From Amoebophrya sp. A120 (lineage: Eukaryota > Sar > Dinophyceae > Syndiniales > Amoebophryaceae): a stretch of DNA of 64,000 bases. The position numbers and the translations under genes were made by a program. The DNA lies in the NCBI GenBank assembly GCA_905178155.1, contig CAJINV010000011.1:705982-769981 (forward strand), in the 5' to 3' direction. Under the pieces are notes generated by a model. The model saw only the letters and a program-made list of their open reading frames with translations, was not told where the DNA came from and did no database searches. Positions 1-15,200 of the stretch are shown one piece after another (positions within the stretch are counted from its first letter, which is position 1; each line of letters starts with the position of its first letter).

Positions 1-269
1 AAAAGTTGTGATGCGAAGTTTCCAAATGAAAGCTTTCTGTCATGCATGGAAGGAGTATGGATCTTTCTGATGCAGAGTCTAGACGTATATCGCATCGCTT
101 GCATGACAAGCGCCGCTCTTTCTGGGCCCTTTTGCAATACAAATTTTTGCTATTCACGATTGAAAACCTGTGATGCTGATAGATGCAAGAGCGCGAATGT
201 TTCATTTGGAAAGGTTTGCAATACAAATGCTTTCAAGTTCGGGGGTGGGGGGCATTTTTCATTGTAATA
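1..269 (+). mobile_element. Introner, family C (left-truncated by window)
   Basis: Only the right part is visible. It ends with the family C terminus GGGGGTGGGG...TTGTAATA at 269, followed by TCCCC (270-274), presumably the second target-duplication copy. The interior matches the complete family C element at 48191-48499 in the same orientation, including the stretch around GAAGTTTCCAAATGAAAGC. Confidence 0.8.
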
Positions 270-274
270 TCCCC

Positions 275-3200
275 AGCGAGATGTTTTCCGAGAGCCGGTT
301 GGGGAAGTCACCGTTTTGCGTATCGTAAAGAAAAATGCCCCCACCCCCGAACTTGAAAGCATTTGTATTGCAAACCTTTCCAAATGAAACATTCGCCCTC
401 TTGCATGTATCAGCATCACAGATTTCCGATCGTGAATAGGAAAAATTTGTATTGCAAAAGATCGCAGCAAGAGCGGTGCTTGTCATGCAAGCAATGCGAA
501 ACACCACTAGAATCTGCATCAGAAAGATTCATATTCCTTTCATGCATGACAAAAGGTTTTCATTTGGAAACTTCGCATGACAAATTTTTGCAACTTTGGG
601 GGTGGGGGCTTTTCACTGTAATATTGCGTGCGGAAGTTTTTCCGAAACCGGTTCGAGGAGTTGGTCGGGGACATTAAAAGCACGGGCCGCGGGAGTTGTA
701 GGAACGATTTTTCTCCTACCACCAATGGTTGTAGTGGTACAACTAGAATTACCTCCGCTCTCTCCTTCTTGAAGCGCAGTATCTACGAGGCGCGGTTTGG
801 GAAACTGCAAAGAACTTCTGGGATGAAGAATTCGCTGGATAGAGTTAAGGAATTGCAGGAAAGGAGCAAATTCTTATCCCCACTGAGCGTCGTATTTCAA
901 CATGTCCCGGACGCCGACCGAAATGTCGCAGAAATAGAGGCGTATTGGAAAAAGTTGCACGGGCAGAAACAACGACAGCGAGCCTTGCAGCGGCTAAGAC
1001 GACTGTACGCGGCCGGGACGCTGAAAGTGAGAAAGAAAAAAGCTCGAAGTGCTAGTACTCTTGGGAAGATGAAACAAGTGAAGCTGCGAGGTGAAAAGCA
1101 CGAAATTGCCTCAGAAAAAGATGGCGAAGATGCGGGAGATAGAAACAGAAAAAGCAGTACTTGCTCTACCGCCGTCGTTGTCCCCGGCACGAACGTTGTG
1201 TTTGCGTATTTGCTCCTGGGACGAGGTCTACACCTGGAGGAAGATCCTCAACAGCGGAACGTCGTAGCAACAGGCAAAACCTCGAAAGTCGAAGCTGCCA
1301 CAGAGATAAAAGCATCGAAAGCTGCGGCGATAGATGCAAAAAGCAACTCCTCCTCGGAAGACGCTGCGGAAGTGCAAAAAGGTAGGACCGAAATGAGCAA
1401 GAATGCTACTTCTACCGGTGCCACAAAGACCATAAAGAACTCGACTCTGCTTCGCAACTCCGGTTGGTCCACGCTTCTGGACTACCACAGTTTTATTTTA
1501 CCCAGTGTGGAGGATGCACAGGTACAGGAGTCCCTCCAAGAAAGCAACTCGAAGAACGTTGCCGCGGCGTGGATCAAGAAGAACGCGCGGTCCTCATCAA
1601 TCCAGAAAGAAAACCAAGTCTTGGCCGAGCGAGCGTTTGCGAACCTTGTGGACCTTTCCTGGAACGAGAAGCAGCAAGCAGTGTTGGCAGGCTTGGCGAA
1701 GGTGCTCAGCGGGTATTTGCGGCCAATGCGGGAGATTTTTGGCAACTTCGCGGGAAGACGTAGACCAGGTTCCACCGCTAGTAGGTGTGCAATGGACCAC
1801 CACACCACTCATTCATCATCCGCGACAGAGCCGAATACAGAGGAAAATACGCCGTTCTCGTCGCGATTTCAGTTTGAAGATCCGGAAGTGAGCAAACAGT
1901 ACTGGTCGAAACGTTACCGGGACAACGCAAACGACCTCTTCGTCGTGACAGAAAATCAACGAAGCGGCACAACATCAGGAGCTGCGACTTCTGCTTGTTC
2001 CTTTGGAAGTAGTACTTGTACTACCAGTACGACAACCGAGACGGGGTGGGCAACATCAAGTGAACAAGATTTGCGGAAGCGCTTTAAGCCGAAAATATAT
2101 GACAGAGGCGTGGAAATCGAGGACGTGGACTTTGACATCTTGTTCCAACGGTATGATCGGGTCCGGGTGCTCCGGAGTGGAGAAGGAGAACAAACCGCGA
2201 AGTCTGGTGGTCTTCTATCTGATTCCGCCACAGATGTTGAGGCGAAGAAAGTAAACGAACCAACGGACCATGCAATGGAAGCTGATGCAGATCACAAGCA
2301 GGAGAGCATGGACAAAAATGTTTTCGATCACAAAGAACAAGAAACGGCGAAGGAGCTCCCGAAGATGGTAGAAAAAACCAGCAGAAAGACAAAGAATTAT
2401 GCCCCATCAAAAACCAAAACCACCGAGCAAATCCAGTATGAAATTCTACTGGTTCTCTCCTTGCTGAAGACCTTCTTCCTCGACCGCGTTAATTGGTTGA
2501 TGATTTCCGACGCGGAAAAATTAGAGCTGAAAAAGTTCGCGGTGTCGAATAGCATGCCAAATTTGATGATTGTCGTCGGTGGAACAACATCTTCAACGGG
2601 TCATGAAACAAGCAACAAGAACAGTCTTCCACCCGCTTTTCTCATCCCCCAGCACCTCCTGAGCCAGCTTTTCTTTTTCACCCGGGCCTGCGCGCAGGTG
2701 AAAGACTTCAGCTACGCCCCCTACGACCGCCAAGTACCGGACTCCTGGCGCCGGTGCTACCAGATGAGCGCCGATTTGAACGCGAAACTGCGGAAGGCAC
2801 TCGATCCCAGCCTGAGCTACAAGGAAGTGACCCTGGACCACGGCGGGGACGTTGCTGGGTACAGCTACTTCCTCCGGGGGGATAGTGTTTCGCTTGGGAA
2901 GAGGATGGAAATCCAGAACTTGAGTTTGAAAAAGGCGAAATTTTTGCTAGAGCAAGGGCAGCAGCAGCTACTGACGTCAAAAACCACGGGCGCGAACACG
3001 ACTACGAGTAAGACCGCCGCGTCTTCGAAGGATTCTACTTCCCACAAGCACCAAACGGCGGCCATCAAAAACGACCGCGGAAGATCGGTCTTCAAAAACG
3101 ACCGCGGAAGATCGGTCTTCAAAAACGACCGCGGAAGGTCGCGTTCCACTCGTAAAATGCTAGGGGTCCCCGTTACCTCGAATAGCATAGCTACTGCAGT

Positions 3201-6200
3201 ACAGACGGCGAAACAAGCCGCAGATCTTGCAATAGGAGGTGGTGGAACAGCTGCGACGTCTTCTGAGCCATCCTCGACATTGAACAAAGTTACTACAGCA
3301 CCCACGTTGATGCCAGCACTGGTCTCCTCGTCCTCTGCTTCTGCTGCCAATCCCAATGCCATCATTCCCAATCTTGTCGGAGGCAAGAAGCCGCAAGATC
3401 AACACGCGTCACCAGTCAAAAATCAGGAATTCTTTCTGGAAGAAGGCTGCGTCGGGGAGGTTTTAGGTATGAAGTGCGAACTGCACTACTGGGTGATGAC
3501 GGTGAGTGATGATGGCGACGGTACATCGACGGAGGAAGATGTCGAAAATCTTCACAGCGGTACTTTGATGTCGGCTGGTAGAAATAAACGTGAAGCTGCG
3601 ACTTCTCCTGCCAGTACTAAAACGACGAAGTTTTTCTCGATTCCGAGCCACTGTGTCGTGCCCGTGAAAATGAACGACGATGTTGCGACCACTTCCTCGG
3701 CCGCCGACGTAGGTGTTGTCAAAAAAGTTGTGTCCTGCACCTCTCGGGCTCCACGCCCTATCGACGTTGAAAGCGGTAGTATCTGTTCTATTAACCAGGA
3801 GTTTGACATCGGGGAAATCGGTCAAGTGAAAAGAAACAGGAGCTTTAAGAACCACTACGCCTCAGCGATTACAAGAACTTGGACGGTTGTGGACGGTGAC
3901 TGGCTGAACCGAGAACCCGAAACACGTGCGCAACAAGAAGGTCTAGTACAACCCGAGGATGCTAATAAAAATGACAAGCCAAGCCCGAAGCGAGTCAACT
4001 ACAACGTTTTTTCCGTGGGTGCGTCCAATGTGGAAACGACGGAATTGAAGAAGGCGATTAGCATGGAAGGCTGGATCGGGAAAAGCTCTGTGGAAGAGGT
4101 CGACGTCGATTTACTAGAATCTGAAGATGATGACCACGGTGAGGAAACCAGCCGCATGTCATTGCAAACGCTTGGAAACACCGGTCGCATGAGTACGCAG
4201 CGGACGAATAGGACGGAAAATAATAATGACGGATTTTTTGGTTTGAAAATGAAAAAGCAGAAGATTTTTGAGCAGGAGGAGAAAACGGCTTCGAGAGAAA
4301 TGTTCACCAGCGGATCAGCTGCTTCCGGAGTAGATGTTGTTGATCAGGAACAGGGAAAAATACAGAAGAATTCATTGAACAGAATCAGCAAAAGAGATGA
4401 GAAAATCCTCCGACACATCCTACTCGAGGGCCCGGATTTTGTCGCGAGACAGCCGGAAACACCGGGTACTAAAAACAAGGCCGTCGTCGACCTCCAGGGG
4501 AAGCTGTCGACCTTTCCCACGACCTTGCATGCGGCGGACCACGGGATGAACAAGACGAACGGCCTCGGAAACGGAGGAGCTGCAGGCTCTACTGGTGCTG
4601 CTGCTCCTATCGGAAAGGAGCCGTTTTACGAGGAGCAACTACAAAAGTTTGCGGAACAGGGAAAGCTGCAAATGAAAGACGGCGACGTGATTCCCGTTGG
4701 GGCGAAAGTGCGCATCTTGAAAAAACAGCTAGTACCGGTTACGGTGAAACAAGCCTCCGACGGCGCTGTCGTCGATCGGGTGGAGGAGAGCCGCCTACTG
4801 TGCGACCGCGATAAATTGCTCAGGCCGATTGCCGGCAGCTGGAAACGGGATAAGGTGTTTCTGGTCAAGTGGAACCTGCTGTCTTCTACGACTTCTACTT
4901 CGAACAATCATGATCTCACGGATGGATCGTGTGAGGACTCGTCTATTTTTGCAGCGAGTTTTTCCTCCTCGTCCTCTTTCCAGGACCTTGACGAATGGAA
5001 TAACCAGCGCAAGAAAGTTCTTGGCTGTGACGGGCCAGCGAACGCGGGTGGTCCGACTCCTGCACAGAAACAGCAGCAACCGCAAAATGACAATAATGAG
5101 GTCCTCACCACGACCTCCGCGCGCATCGACCACGCTGGGACCTCCACAGCTGCGGCCGCGGTCAACAATGCTCGTTCATACAATTTGAATCTGCTGCAGC
5201 CGGACGCGGTCAAAATGCTGAAGAACAACGAGGATCCGACCGCGAATCTGAGGTACTTGACGAAGCTCGCCGACGGCGCCAAATGCATGAACCGTTTGAG
5301 CTGGGTTCCCGAAGAGTTGCAGGCACTATTGGGAAAGAAGAAGGGGAAGATTCTTTACGACGAAATGGGAGAAAAGAACAAGATCTTCATCAACCAGCAG
5401 CAGCAACTACAGCAGGATGGTAAAAATCCGCGGCTTACTTCTGACTTTTCCTTCGAACATCAATCCGAAGATGACACCGGGCTTACCGGTAAACACCAGC
5501 AAAAAGACATGCAGTTACTGGATTTCCAAGAGCAACTCCATCCGCGGATGCTGTCGCCCATTCCGAAAAGCCGCGACAGCGACGTTTTTGCCCCGGTCCC
5601 GGGTCGCGCGTTGGATAAGCCGACGAGGCAGCACTGGCTGTTGCACAAGTTTATCGTGCGCGAATTGGGGGACCGGCTCGATTTCTCGAAGTTGATCTAC
5701 AATAAGGAGGAGGAGTTTTGTGACGATATAAGGATTCTCGTGTTGCAAGACCAGGAACTGATTTTAAAGCTCGACGACTGCGTGTTTGCAACCGAGGTAC
5801 TGATGAAGTACGAGGGAGTTAATAGTACAACTACCTGCAACTACATGGCAGTACCCGGCGCGCAGGTAGTTGTACCTCCGGCGTCGTCGACTGTCAGTGC
5901 CTTCATGTCGCAGCCTGGAGCGGCCGCCTTTGTTCCCCAGGGTGGTAATCCTGCAGGCAAAGGTTCGAATAAGAACAAGAACAAGCAGATGACCGGCGCA
6001 AATTGTATTCCGCTCGGGGGTCCACCTGGAGTCAAAATTATGCAGAACGGAGCGATGAATGTGAAAGGTGGAAACACGATTTCTGGTGCAGGACCAGCAC
6101 CAGGACCAGCGCCGCCTGTTTTGGGAATAATGAACGGGAATAAAGGTTCATCTTCGAACATGATCCACCTTCCCGCAGGACCGCAGGTCGTCCCGTTTGT

Positions 6201-9200
6201 GCAGCAACAGCAAGTGAATGGAACTACAGACCACTTCCCCACTCGTGCTTGTTCCCCGTCCTCCTGTTCAACATCCGGGTTTTTTTCCTTCGAAGATTAC
6301 AAAATGTTCCGCATCCGCTTCGAACAGGTGCTCGAGCTGCTCCGGTACCGGTTGCAGGTCCATCGTTTCAAGGTGGATAACTTACCCCTTCAAGTGTGCC
6401 GGTTGAAGGAAGTTGATACTGATTTGTTCCATTTTGACCAGGAAAAGGCGCTGCAGCGGTGTGGGGAGAAAGTACCGGGAAAAAATGTGGAGGACTGGGA
6501 AGCGGAGTACGTAGAATATCTGAAACTGGGCGGCGGCGACGATACTGCAAAAACAGCAAGAGGGGACGAGCAACATTTTTCTCCTACCTCCAGAACAAGC
6601 TCCTCGTTCTGTCAGCACGTCAAAAACTACCCTCTGAGCCACTTCGAAGCCTTCACTACGGAAAACGAGAAAATTCACGGTCTTTCCACCCGCACCCAGG
6701 GGTACTACGTGCAGCAAAACCTCCCGAACGAAAAATTCCTCAACCCCTTGGTGCTGGAGGCGTGGCGGAGTCAACAAGAAAGGCAGGTGAAGAAGTTGCA
6801 ACTGGAACAATTCTGTCGTGATCATACTACTGACGACAAGGACGAAATAAACCATTTTCAGTCCTGTCCCGACTTCTGGTTGTCGAAGCAGGAACGAAAA
6901 CTCCTTTCGGAAAAACGGCACAGGAAGCTGCAGCACACGAGGCTCCTCGAGCAGGTGAAGGCGAAGAAGCACGAAAGTCGCCGGGTGTGGGAAGACAAAC
7001 TGGAGGAACTTTTTGGTTTGATGGTGAAACAAGTCCGAGCGGAGGAAGGGAATTACCTGCCGTCCGTGCTCTTCGGCGTTCCTGACGTCCACCGGACTTC
7101 CGGACGCGGCTTTCAGAATTCGCCCTTTCACGACAGTTTTATGCAGCTTAAAACCTTCTGGGGCGGGTTTTTCCCCCGGCTGCAATCGAACTCGAGCGGC
7201 AAGGATACCGTGGAGGACTACTCGGATTTGTTCCTCATCGTGAAAATGTTGAAGTCAGAGCAGGAGGCCAACAACAACCGGGCAGTCAAGAAGTCCAAGC
7301 CGTCGCTGATGAGAGCGGGGAACCACGAAAAGACCGTTTCCCATAATTCCTCGGACGAAGAGGGAGACGACCACCTGGACCGAGAATTCCCCTTCTTCCA
7401 CCACGAAAGAACAAGTCATGCCATTGGTCCTCTTACAACCGTCGAAAGTGTTGTTGAAAATAAACAAGACCTAGAACTAAATCTTCGCTACCCGCGGTTG
7501 ATTTACATCGATCGGGATGGTTGCCCGGTGGTCGAAATGCTGGAAAAGGACCTGCAGTTTATGTACCGCGATAAGCCAAACCTTCTTTACGAGGACTGTG
7601 ACGTGGCGGTGTACCAAAAGCCACCGCGGTGGAATTGCAACACCGGAGAACGGGAGTGGATGATGCTCGCCTACCTCGCCGAGAACATTTCGAGTGCGAA
7701 CGAAATTCACAAGACAGAGAAGCAGGACTTGATTGCGCACTGTATTCCGCGGTTGTTCGACGACTTGGATTTATCGCATCGGCTGGAGCAAGCGGAAGTG
7801 AATCCGATTGCCCTTCGCGCGGAGGGGGGAAGGGGGCTGGTTTTGAAGTCAACAACGAGCGATGATTATCGTAACGACCCATCGACAAGTAGTAGTAGTT
7901 TTGGGTCGTTGAAGAGGGGATTCCTGAATTTGAAAAACGTCGTGAGAACCAAGGATACGACGCCTGCTCTCGCACCAAGAGGCAGGACTTCTTCCGGACG
8001 AGGCCCGTGTGTTTACGAGTACAAGGAGGAGGACTTCATGATCCCGGATAACTATTCGTTCCAAGAACTGAAGAAAACGCGGCCGAAATTCGCACAATTT
8101 GCGCAGGAGTTTACGGAGCCGGACTACCCCGACCATATGGAAGAAATCGTGAACACCAGGGCAAACCCGTGGGAGAAAAAGGTGCGGGCGGGAGAACTCT
8201 ACTACGACGACGAGACCGGATCCGATCCCTGGAACTTCAGCGGTACCACCTGGATTCCGGTTTTGAAAATTCTGGAGACGATGGTGCGGGAGAAAATCCA
8301 GAAGACTTTGGAAAATTTTACGGGAGGTGTGCGGAAGGTCTTGTCGGGGGAGTACAATGAAGGTGTTCATCTGGAGATGGAAGGGAGGTGGAACAAAGCG
8401 ATTCTGGAACAAGATGTGGAAAAAATCAGTCGTGGCGTTAGTAAGAATGCGTCAACATCATCTTCGCAGATGATTCCGTCTTTAGTACTAACGGAAGCTA
8501 ACTCTTCCAGTTTGAATTCAGACGACTGTTTCAAAGCAACTGTCTCAGGTCGTGGAACAAGTTGTACGTCGATGTTGCAGGCGCTTGAGCTACCGAACCT
8601 GAAGCTGAATTCCGCGGATCGTCGTGCACCAGAAGAGCAGCGAACCAGCGTGCTCGCCGATGAAATGGAGGTCGTGCAGGCGGAGGACCGTAATTCGCGC
8701 GAGGTTGTATTTTTCGGCACTGCGAAAGAGCAAGAGCAGAGTGGTTCTCATGTTCTACTTGCGGGGAAGAACCACCTGAAGAACTACATTGCCAGTCCAC
8801 CACAGCCTCAAGAATCACCGGCGCAAATCACGGCAACAAGAAGTTGTGCTAAAACCCTGCTGGACCTGGACCAACTAGACTTTGACGAAGCCTCCGCCGA
8901 GATGTTGAACAAGCAGGAAAGTATCGTCGAAGATGAACAAAGGGAGCTGCAACTGCTGAGCCAGCTGCCGATTTCCAGGAACGAGGTGCAAGAGCGGCAG
9001 CTGCTGCGGAAAATTTCGTTTTTCTACGAGAAGTGGGACCAGCAGCTGCAAATCGAGAAAGCTAGGAAAGAAGTGCAGCAGCAGCAGCAACACATCTTGC
9101 AGTTGCAGCTGAGTCTAAATCTTGCAGCTAAAAACAAACCGACTGGAGGTGCACCAAGCCAACCGTTCACGTTGCCGCCCCCACCACGGCAGATCATGCA

Positions 9201-12200
9201 AAACCCGACGACGACGTCAACCTTTCCGAACGGAGCGATAAGCAACGGCATAATTGATGCAAACTCTACTTCTAACGTTTGCCAGCAACAGTCCTCCTTT
9301 CCACAGCCTTCTGTTCTAAAACCTGCACCACCCGGTAGTAGTACTAGTTGTGCGGCACCAGTGTCCCTGCCACTGCTTGGTAGTACGTTTGGGACCACGA
9401 GCTCGTCGAAAATAGTAGTCCCGACTTCCTTTGTTCCACTTGTGCCGTGCGACAACGAGGGTGTTGATGCTATGATTATCCCGGAAAAGAACTACAGTTC
9501 TCTGTGTACTAGCAATTCTGATGTCCGATCTACGTCCCAACTCTCGCAGCTCATCACGCTGTTCAAACCGGACAACAAAACGAATTACATTGAGCAGCTG
9601 CTCGTGGAGGAGCTGCCGAGACTGATCGCGCAAATGAGCAGCGAAAAAATCATCGAGACCATTGTTGGCACCAGCTCGGCAAAGATTGCTGCAGAGAATC
9701 TTCAAGGTGCGAGCAAGAAGCGCACTGCATCAAAAGGGGCCCCCGCGAGGAAAAGCAAGAAGGACGACAAAATAGTAAGTAGACCGGTAGAACAAGAAGT
9801 AAACGGTGGCAGCACGACAGGGGTTCTTGGCAAGAAAAAGGACAACGTCAAACTGAAGAGCGGTGCTGTGCCCGCCGGATCGTCCTCTGCGCAGCCTCCC
9901 CCGTCTTTGAGCGCAATTCTGCCACGGTTGCAGGCACAGCAGAAGAAGGAAGAGAAAAAAATTTTAACCGCAGGAACAAGCGCTGGCGCAGCAGGAGCTG
10001 TAGTGCCGGGAGCTGCTACTGGCGGTGAGCAGGAGGACAAAAAAGTGGTAGATGGCCATGGCACCACAGCAGCAGGAAGAACCACAACTGCAGTCGAAGT
10101 AGACTTGATCAATGGGAAGAACATGAAAAACGACAAGGAAAATAAGAGCGACACGACAGCAACAGCAAATGTTTTTAAAACGAACAGCACCACTGTTGAA
10201 CATCAAGATCGTGAAGATTCTTCCAGCCATAAATCCCTTGTATCCCCCGCGGAGCAGAGAGAACAGGAAAAGCTGCGATTTCTTCAGCTACTCCCCCGGT
10301 TCTCCTCTGTGCAGTCGCGCACGAAGCGGCGCGGTCCCGCGGAGATCGGGTGGCGGCACTACCAGTGGGTGTTTCTGCACAACATCACGGAAAAGGGGTT
10401 GCGTAAAGAAATCATCTGGACCGCAAAATTCCACAAAACAGACCACCGGAATCCCCGGTCGGCCGGGGACCGGTGGAAGTTTCAGAAACTCTTCAAGTAC
10501 TGTACGGACGCGCAGATGAAACGGGAGGTGGAAAAGATGTATGCGAAAGAGAGCAGCCAGTTCCTGGACCGTTTTCCCCTGCCGGACGCCAACAACTTCA
10601 TGAAAATTTTCGAAGCCAACAAAACGGCCGACAAGGCAAGGAAGGCTACGTTAGAAAAGGACCACTGGGACGTGGAGAGGGACGAGCGGTCCCTGAAAAA
10701 ATACCTCGCGCAGAAGTCCTTGTTTCGGTCCCACAGCGGCAAAGAAGCGTTGGCCGACTTGCACGACGTGCTCGGTCACTACCGCGCCCAGGCCGTGGAC
10801 GAAAGTAAGCCAAGGGTTCTGAGGGCGCAGCTGGAGCAGGTAAAGAATTAAAACTTTTGTTGTTTACCAACGTACAAATGTAAATAAACGATGTAGAAGT
10901 TTTTGTGCACCATGTGAATCTATGGATGATGGGGCCTCGATCAAGAATTTAGTTTTACAATTTTTTCAACAATAAACAAAAAAAGGTCGACCACGCCACG
11001 GCGCTGTTCCAGCCGACGAAGTCGGACATCTACCCGCATTTAACCGACGCCATTCAGTCGAAAGACTGGAAAAGCGCTTTGATTTTTACCTTTGACCTCT
11101 TCCTCGGCGGCATGCTGCAGACCACCTGCGCAGGTACTTCGAAGTCGTCTTCTTCTTTTTCCCGCACATCATCATCTTCGCTGCAAAGCAGCTTCGACCG
11201 GTTGCTGGAGAATTGTGTTTTCATCCAGTTCAGTGCGAAAAAATATGTGGAGCAACAGGAGAAGCTGTTGCTGCGAGGACCAGTCGTGGCGAGGAACGCG
11301 ATGGCCGCTCCGATTCTTCCTTCCAAGAAGCCGCCAGCGCCGTTGGAAACCGTGTCTAAAGCGAGATCCATTTCCACCGCCGGAGCACAAGGTAGTAGTT
11401 CAGAGGATGCTAGTAGCTTGCACATTGCGAAAAGGCGCAAGGTGGACGAGGAACCGCATCAAGGGGGCCAACAGCCAGCGGGCCAACAGTTCATGTCCAG
11501 TACAACCTCATCGTCCACGATGTCGTCCTCTTTTTGGCCAACTACAACATTTCCCCCACCGTCCGTGCTTCCAACCACTACTTTTCAACAGCACACTCTC
11601 CCCTCGCTCGCCCCGACGTGCACGTTTTTGAAGGCCAGCACAAAGTCCAGAACGTGGCAGAAGTTGTGTTTCGCGCTGCGAAAAATGTTCGCGTTCGAGA
11701 AAGTGAACAAGTCCAAGGAAGCAGAAGAAATGGCGGACCACAACATGCAAGCGCCCGACGTGAAGAGTGCGGTGGAGCAAGTGCTCGTGAAAAAGCTAGA
11801 AAGTGTGAAGTTCTTGAAGAACAATGAAAATACTTCGGGTTTGTCTGGTAGTTCATCGGGAGCAGGACCGCGAAAGCAGAACTCTATCGCCGATCAGCTC
11901 CTCGTTCCGGCGGCGGTTGGGGGCCCCCAGACGTCCCAGCAGCTCCGGTCCTCGCGGCTTCTCCCACCCTTGTTGCGGAACGTCGACGTGCGGGACTTTG
12001 CCACGGTGCTGGAGTTCGCGAAGCACTTTGACGACATTCGGAAGCGGAAAGAGGCCGGGAATTTCTTGGACGAAACCAATCCTTTGGAGGTCGCCAGGAT
12101 GTTTCTGGACCGTTTGCCGACCTTCCAGGCGAACTTGTATCCTGAGCAAAAACGTCCCCACCCCAGAGTTGTCATGCAAAGGCGCAATGACATTGACAGG

Positions 12201-15200
12201 AACATTTGTAATGCGCAGCTTCATGAGAGGCATTTCCAATCGTGTTTTGGCATTTGTAATGCTGTAAACAGGATGAGAAAACGACTTTCTCATGCGGCTT
12301 TCCTTGCCAACCAGCACTACACTGCAGAGTGGGACTTGTCATGCACAGCTCCCAAAACTTGGAGATATGTGTTGCCAGATTCCCAGCTTGACTATGTGGT
12401 GGGGACGTTTTTGCTTAGGATAACGTGATTACCGACTTCATCTACATGCACTTTATGATCAACCCGGAGGTGGACGGGCGGCCGCCCACCAAATGTAACC
12501 TGATTCTCCCCGGGGCGGTGAGCATGGTTGAGTACGTGGTCTTGAACCACCCGCTCTGGCGGGTCGGGATGTGCCAACACTGGCAATGCGGAATGAGCCA
12601 CAGGTACTTGTTTTTACCCTGTCATCGTGGGCCTACATGCTAGAGCAGGTGATTTTCATACTTCACGGTTAGATGTGGTCCTCGTGTATCTATGGATAGA
12701 ACCTCTGCCTGCGTGTGATGTGATCATCATGCTAATAGGCGAAGAAAATGAATTTGCTTGCAGCGCAAACCATTAGTCATGTTGAAACAACTAGGTACGA
12801 CATGGGCACGGGTGGGCCGCTTCTTTGGCAGAAGACGTTTGCGGGGCGGGAGATCAACAGTTTAAACATCGAGTCCGCGCGGATGTCCAAGGACTACGTC
12901 TGCCTAGTGCACGGCTCCTTCTCGGAAGCCTGTGCGCGCGGTTGCATCACCTTCCCGCTGGACCAGTTGGCGGGCCGCGCTCTGCGCGTGACGAAGGGGG
13001 AAAACGGGAAAAAGGTGTGCCAGCTGCTGGACGAGATCAAACAGCTCCCCGGCGTGTCGAAAGACCGTACCGCGTACCCCTTTTACTGTTTCCAGAACAT
13101 GCAGGAAACCGCAGCGGTCCGCACCAAGGAAGACTACATCTGTTTGAAGTTTTGGATGATATGCATTGCACAAGCAAATCGTACTTAGTAAAAATTGCAT
13201 TACAAATAAAAAAATTGCATTAAAAATTGGCCCAGCATGACGAATTGAATTTGTAATGCGGATTTACCGTAAGAACTAGATTTGTAATGCGCGTCACTGC
13301 AAGTGCGATACTTTTGCAATGCATAGATGAAGAAACGCGGCGATTCGTCCATGGGTGAATACAATTCCGTGACGCACTACGAGGTGATTCAGCAGTTCGA
13401 GTACAAAAACCGGTATTACTCCCTGGTTCACTGCCGCATTCTTACCGGGCGCACCCACCAGATTCGCGCGCACATGCGGGCCATCGGCCACCCGCTCGTC
13501 CACGACCGGTGCTACGCCCTGCGCGGGGAGCAGGAGCGGCGCGGACCGCTCGCGGCGACCAACGGCATATGGTGTGTAAAAACGTTCCCAACTATGTACC
13601 CAGAGACAATAGGAGGATTTTGCAACACGACAAATCCAGAAGTTTTGGGAGCCTTCACACATGACAAGTTTCCATCTGTAGTTTAGTGTAGTGCGTCGGC
13701 CTAGCAAGGACAGCCGTGCATCACAAAGCCATCTGCTTATCCTGTTTAGAGAATTTGAAATTCCAAAACAGGACTGAGAAGGCCTCCTATCGGGATGCGC
13801 ATTCTTGCATATGTTCCTCTAGTAGATGCAAATCTGCATGACAACTCTGGGCGGGACTTGGGGATGTCTTTACACAGGATACGGCATCCGGAAAGCGGAA
13901 TTTGAGATGATGGACGTGAATCCGACGGGGGAAATCCACCTGTACAAGTACCGCAACAGTTTCTTGTCTATCGTAAGGAAAAACTCCACCGCCCCATATC
14001 GAAAAGAAAATTTGTGATGCTGATTTGTGGTCACAGATCAGCTTTGTCTTGCGTGCAAGGCAAACGGCACCCATGTGGCTCATTGTGCATCGAATCTGTC
14101 ATGCGTTGTCGCCTATGTCAGACTTGTTTCTGATGCTCAGGTGCTAGCCGGATCCGGATCCGTGCCCAAATTTGCCTAGCATATGCCGGCAAGCTCTTGC
14201 TGCAATACAAAGCGCATTTGTGTACACAAATCCAGCAACACAAATTGTCTTTTGCATATGGGGAGGGGGCTTTTTTCACTTTGATATTGTCCGGCACCTC
14301 CCGGTTCCAGTCGATCGAGTCCGAACCGCCCCAGAACTTCCGGGTCTTGCTCTCGAAGCTCAACCCTTTAACCCGGTTCGACTACCGAAGGATCGAGCAC
14401 TACGTGGAAAATCACTCGGAGAACTATGGCTTGCTCAGATGTTACAATCTCAAATCGGTTACCATAGAATCTGAAATTTGTCTTGCATAAACAGCACGAG
14501 TACCATACAGAGCCTTAGGCTTTTCGCAATAGAAATTTCGCCAGATAATTTTCATGAGCTTTGAAGCTCCGAAACTTGTCATGCGCGCTCCTGTGAGAGC
14601 AGGCCAGATGTTGCGCATTTTGCATCACAAATTCTAGATTCCATTGCAACGTTTATCAATTGAGATCGTAACACCTGAGCGGGTTATAAGAACCTTCCGC
14701 TCCTGGGCCGCGATCCGGAGAACATGCAACACCCGGACAGACGGTACTTATAGTGATGAACGTTGGTGGTCATGGTTTCATGTTCCTTAATATCAACATC
14801 GAAGTCCTCTGTTTCTGCAAAGCAATATAATCTTCAAAAGTACATTCATATACTAGGGAAAGCAGTCCGGCCCCTGGCCAGTATAGTTAAAGCAAAAAGT
14901 TACAGACTGAAGGCCGCGGAATTCGTGCGGCTAGCTAGAAAAACCGCGCGCTGTCGTTCGTTCGAAAAATAAAAAACTGCGCGCCAAGATTTTCGTCCAC
15001 ACGCTAAGTCAAAAAGTGCCGTCGGTGTCGTCCAACCGCGCTTCGGCGCCCAGCCCCATCCAAACGTTAAACCAGGGGCCCATCGGGAACGGGCCCCCAT
15101 CGGGTCGTGGCGCCCCCGCCTGGCCCGCGGCCGGTCCCTGCCGCCTGCCGGCCCGCCCGACCCGCGGCCGCCGCTCCCCCGCCCGCCATTCCCCTCCCCC

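Noticed and set aside
150-519. Antisense frames at the left edge
   Set aside because: They lie inside two family C introners and recur wherever that family occurs.
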